A program made the translations under genes and the position numbers. A stretch of DNA of 64,000 nt from Nocardia acidivorans NBRC 108247 (GTDB lineage Bacteria; Actinomycetota; Actinomycetes; Mycobacteriales; Mycobacteriaceae): contig NZ_BDAW01000013.1 of assembly GCF_001625085.1 (NCBI RefSeq), positions 124,001 through 188,000 on the forward strand, in the 5' to 3' direction. A model generated the notes under the pieces. The model ran no database searches, had not been told where the DNA came from, and saw only the letters and a program-made list of their open reading frames with translations. Position 1 is the stretch's first letter; each line of letters begins with the position of its first letter. Of the stretch, positions 62,313 to 64,000 are shown one piece after another.

Positions 62313-64000
62313 CTATCCGGACGAGGCGCTTACACCGGGAGACCAGAGTTTTAGCAGACCTTCGGGTTTGATCTGGTCGTCCAGGGAGCTGAAGTAACGC
62401 AGGCCCCGCCAATTCCCATGATCACCGACAAGCACCAATCGGCGACGGGCACGCGTCACCGCCACATTCAAAAGATTGGGCTTGTCCGAGGCCCATTCAC
62501 GTGCCTTCTTCTCGTCGGCGGCAGTTCCGAGCACGAGGATGACGATGTCGGCCTCTTTACCCTGCGTTGTATGCACTGTCCCCAGGCAATCGCGGGACAC
62601 CGACAGACCCGAGACAGTCAAATAGCCCTGGAGCCGTTCGACGATACGACGGAACGGACTGACTATGAACACCTTTCGCTCGAAGCGTTTCTGAAGCTCT
62701 GCCTGTTTCTCCGCCTCGCCGACCGCCCAATCCGGGAGATCCGCTCCGAGTTCGGCGAGTTCTTCGTCCATAGCCGCCGCCAAACGCGTACGCACCATTC
62801 CGAGGAGACTCAGAACCTGTTTCCCTTCCGCCTCATTCCATTTGTCCCCGCTGGCCGGTGCATCGACGTTGATCCACAAGTTTTGAGCGCCCAGACTGAA
62901 GTCGTCCGTCCGGACGACGCCATAGACCATCATGTTGTCGTACGCGATTTGGTTACTCACCTCGAACATGAGCCGATCGCACCGCCGGTGCACGCGCAGC
63001 GGTGAACCCACCCAAATCTGGCCTTCCCCATCGGGATCGGGTAACCATGTCCCGTATCGATTGACTCGATCAGAGACAGCTTGGACCGAGGTGGCTTGGG
63101 GCGCCCAGCGCACATCGACCTCGAACTTGCCGCACAGACGGCGTTGCCCGGACCAAGGCAACGTGACGACCGGCTCCAGCTGACGCGGATCGCCGACCAC
63201 CACCGCACGCCGGCAGCGCCAAAGCGCACCGACGACGGCCTGCGGTGTGGCCTGACCAGCCTCATCGACGATGAGCCAGCCGAGAGCCTCCCGCCCGAGC
63301 GCGGCAAACATGGTCGGCATCGACGCAAAGGTCGTGGACACGACCGGGACCACCATGAACAGCATTTGCCAAGCAGCGAGAACGGTTTCCGCCGGGAGGT
63401 CCGTCGGAGCGTCGCCTTTAACGATATCGACAACCGCACGCAGGTTGTTCCAAGCGATCCGAGGTTCCGCTGTCAGTAGCGCCCGATGGAGATCCAGTGC
63501 GGCCAGGAACACACGCGACCGCGCCGCCGCGAATTCCTCATCCATCCAGGGGGATGATTTCTCTCGTCGCTCCATCGCCGCACGGTCGCCAACCTCGGCA
63601 GTCCACTCGTCCCCCGGCAAGGTGTGCGGCCACCGAACGCGGGCCCGCGCGAGAAGGTCGGCTTCGCGCTCGAGTTCGATCTCCCGTTGCCGTGCGCACC
63701 GATTGGCGTTTTCCACCTCCGTGAGCGCTTGGCGGATCTCATCGTCACAGCGAATGATCCGCTCCTGCCATGCGACAAGCGCACGGCTGGCTTCACTGAA
63801 CTGCCGCTGCCGCTCCCTGCAGGCCGCGGCACGCTGGTCTCTATCCCGTTCCGCGGCCGCGACGCGGGCATCCGCCATAGCCACCCTCTCGACAAACGGC
63901 TGGGCGTCGCTCTCCCAATCACCGAGGGCATTCCGTGACCACAGTCGTTTGAACCAACCAGGTTTCGCGCCAGCATGCTGATAGAGCTCTGCTTGAGCAC
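62313..64000 (-). CDS. Upf1/DNA2-like SF1 helicase, C-terminal part (5' end outside window)
   Basis: The frame is open from the window edge to a stop at 62313, so the start lies beyond 64000. Visible parts are a coiled coil (ADARVAAAERDRDQRAAACRERQRQ), motif II LIVDEAGQATPQ, motif III VVGDPRQLEPV, motif V GTVHTTQGKEADIVIL and motif VI NVAVTRARRRLVLVGD. Motif I must lie outside. Unlike MCM- or RecQ-type enzymes, this resembles the large bacterial Upf1-like helicases that are common in defence islands. Function unproven. Confidence 0.85.
   Translation of the reverse strand, partial: AQAELYQHAGAKPGWFKRLWSRNALGDWESDAQPFVERVAMADARVAAAERDRDQRAAACRERQRQFSEASRALVAWQERIIRCDDEIRQALTEVENANRCARQREIELEREADLLARARVRWPHTLPGDEWTAEVGDRAAMERREKSSPWMDEEFAAARSRVFLAALDLHRALLTAEPRIAWNNLRAVVDIVKGDAPTDLPAETVLAAWQMLFMVVPVVSTTFASMPTMFAALGREALGWLIVDEAGQATPQAVVGALWRCRRAVVVGDPRQLEPVVTLPWSGQRRLCGKFEVDVRWAPQATSVQAVSDRVNRYGTWLPDPDGEGQIWVGSPLRVHRRCDRLMFEVSNQIAYDNMMVYGVVRTDDFSLGAQNLWINVDAPASGDKWNEAEGKQVLSLLGMVRTRLAAAMDEELAELGADLPDWAVGEAEKQAELQKRFERKVFIVSPFRRIVERLQGYLTVSGLSVSRDCLGTVHTTQGKEADIVILVLGTAADEKKAREWASDKPNLLNVAVTRARRRLVLVGDHGNWRGLRYFSSLDDQIKPEGLLKLWSPGVSASSG

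Overview
This is high-GC actinobacterial DNA, most likely from Nocardia or a close mycolic-acid relative (Mycobacteriales). The evidence is GTG/TTG starts, dense 1-4 nt stop/start overlaps, a DUF222/HNH gene, mycobacterial-type iron boxes, type VII secretion substrates, and gene order ctaF-ctaC-asnB ... cobS-cobU/T ... DUF3043-HesB-adoK ... ilvE-gcvT. That order recalls the M. tuberculosis Rv2199c-Rv2211c neighbourhood (from memory, not searched).

Left part (1-11 kb): a truncated DUF222/HNH gene, then a TIGR03118-type lipoprotein preceded by two tandem DtxR/IdeR-like boxes. Next is a tightly coupled minus-strand operon cysD-cysNC-(Rv3531c-like)-SDR-sulfotransferase, which could make PAPS and use it on the spot. 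An IclR regulator, a Nudix hydrolase, an SRPBCC protein and an L,D-transpeptidase follow.

11.8-15.7 kb: a compact RiPP locus read leftwards. It has a 50-residue precursor, an intercistronic hairpin, a radical SAM/SPASM maturase of FxsB type and an HExxH-domain modifying protein, with a GNAT-like gene converging on it.

15.9-24 kb: a divergent SDR/MmyB-type regulator pair, a DUF1444-like protein, a PhoD-like phosphatase, an FAD oxidase, an SDR-fold protein lacking catalytic residues, and a ParA-type ATPase.

24-50.5 kb, mostly core metabolism: cytochrome oxidase subunits, asparagine synthetase, an AcoR-like regulator with an operator, an ankyrin protein, a CoA-disulfide-reductase-like flavoprotein, a methionine ABC transporter with a second divergent binding protein, a Gly/Ser-rich envelope protein with a DUF4239 partner, cobalamin genes (cobS and a CobU-CobT fusion), a DJ-1/AraC regulator diverging from three overlapping microgenes, HesB, adenosine kinase, a MetA-like acyltransferase followed by a decayed copy of its own 3' end, an MBL hydrolase, ilvE and gcvT.

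50.6-64 kb is accessory. It holds two type VII secretion effector operons (one ending in small membrane proteins, the other built of two WXG100 proteins, a large protein with an ART-like C-terminus, a small protein and an SseB-family protein), an exonuclease-BRCT gene, a SEC-C protein, a frameshifted pRiA4b ORF-3-like gene, a Fic enzyme, a decayed helicase and the C-terminal part of a large SF1 helicase leaving the window. No tRNA, rRNA, CRISPR array, insertion sequence or replication origin was recognised.
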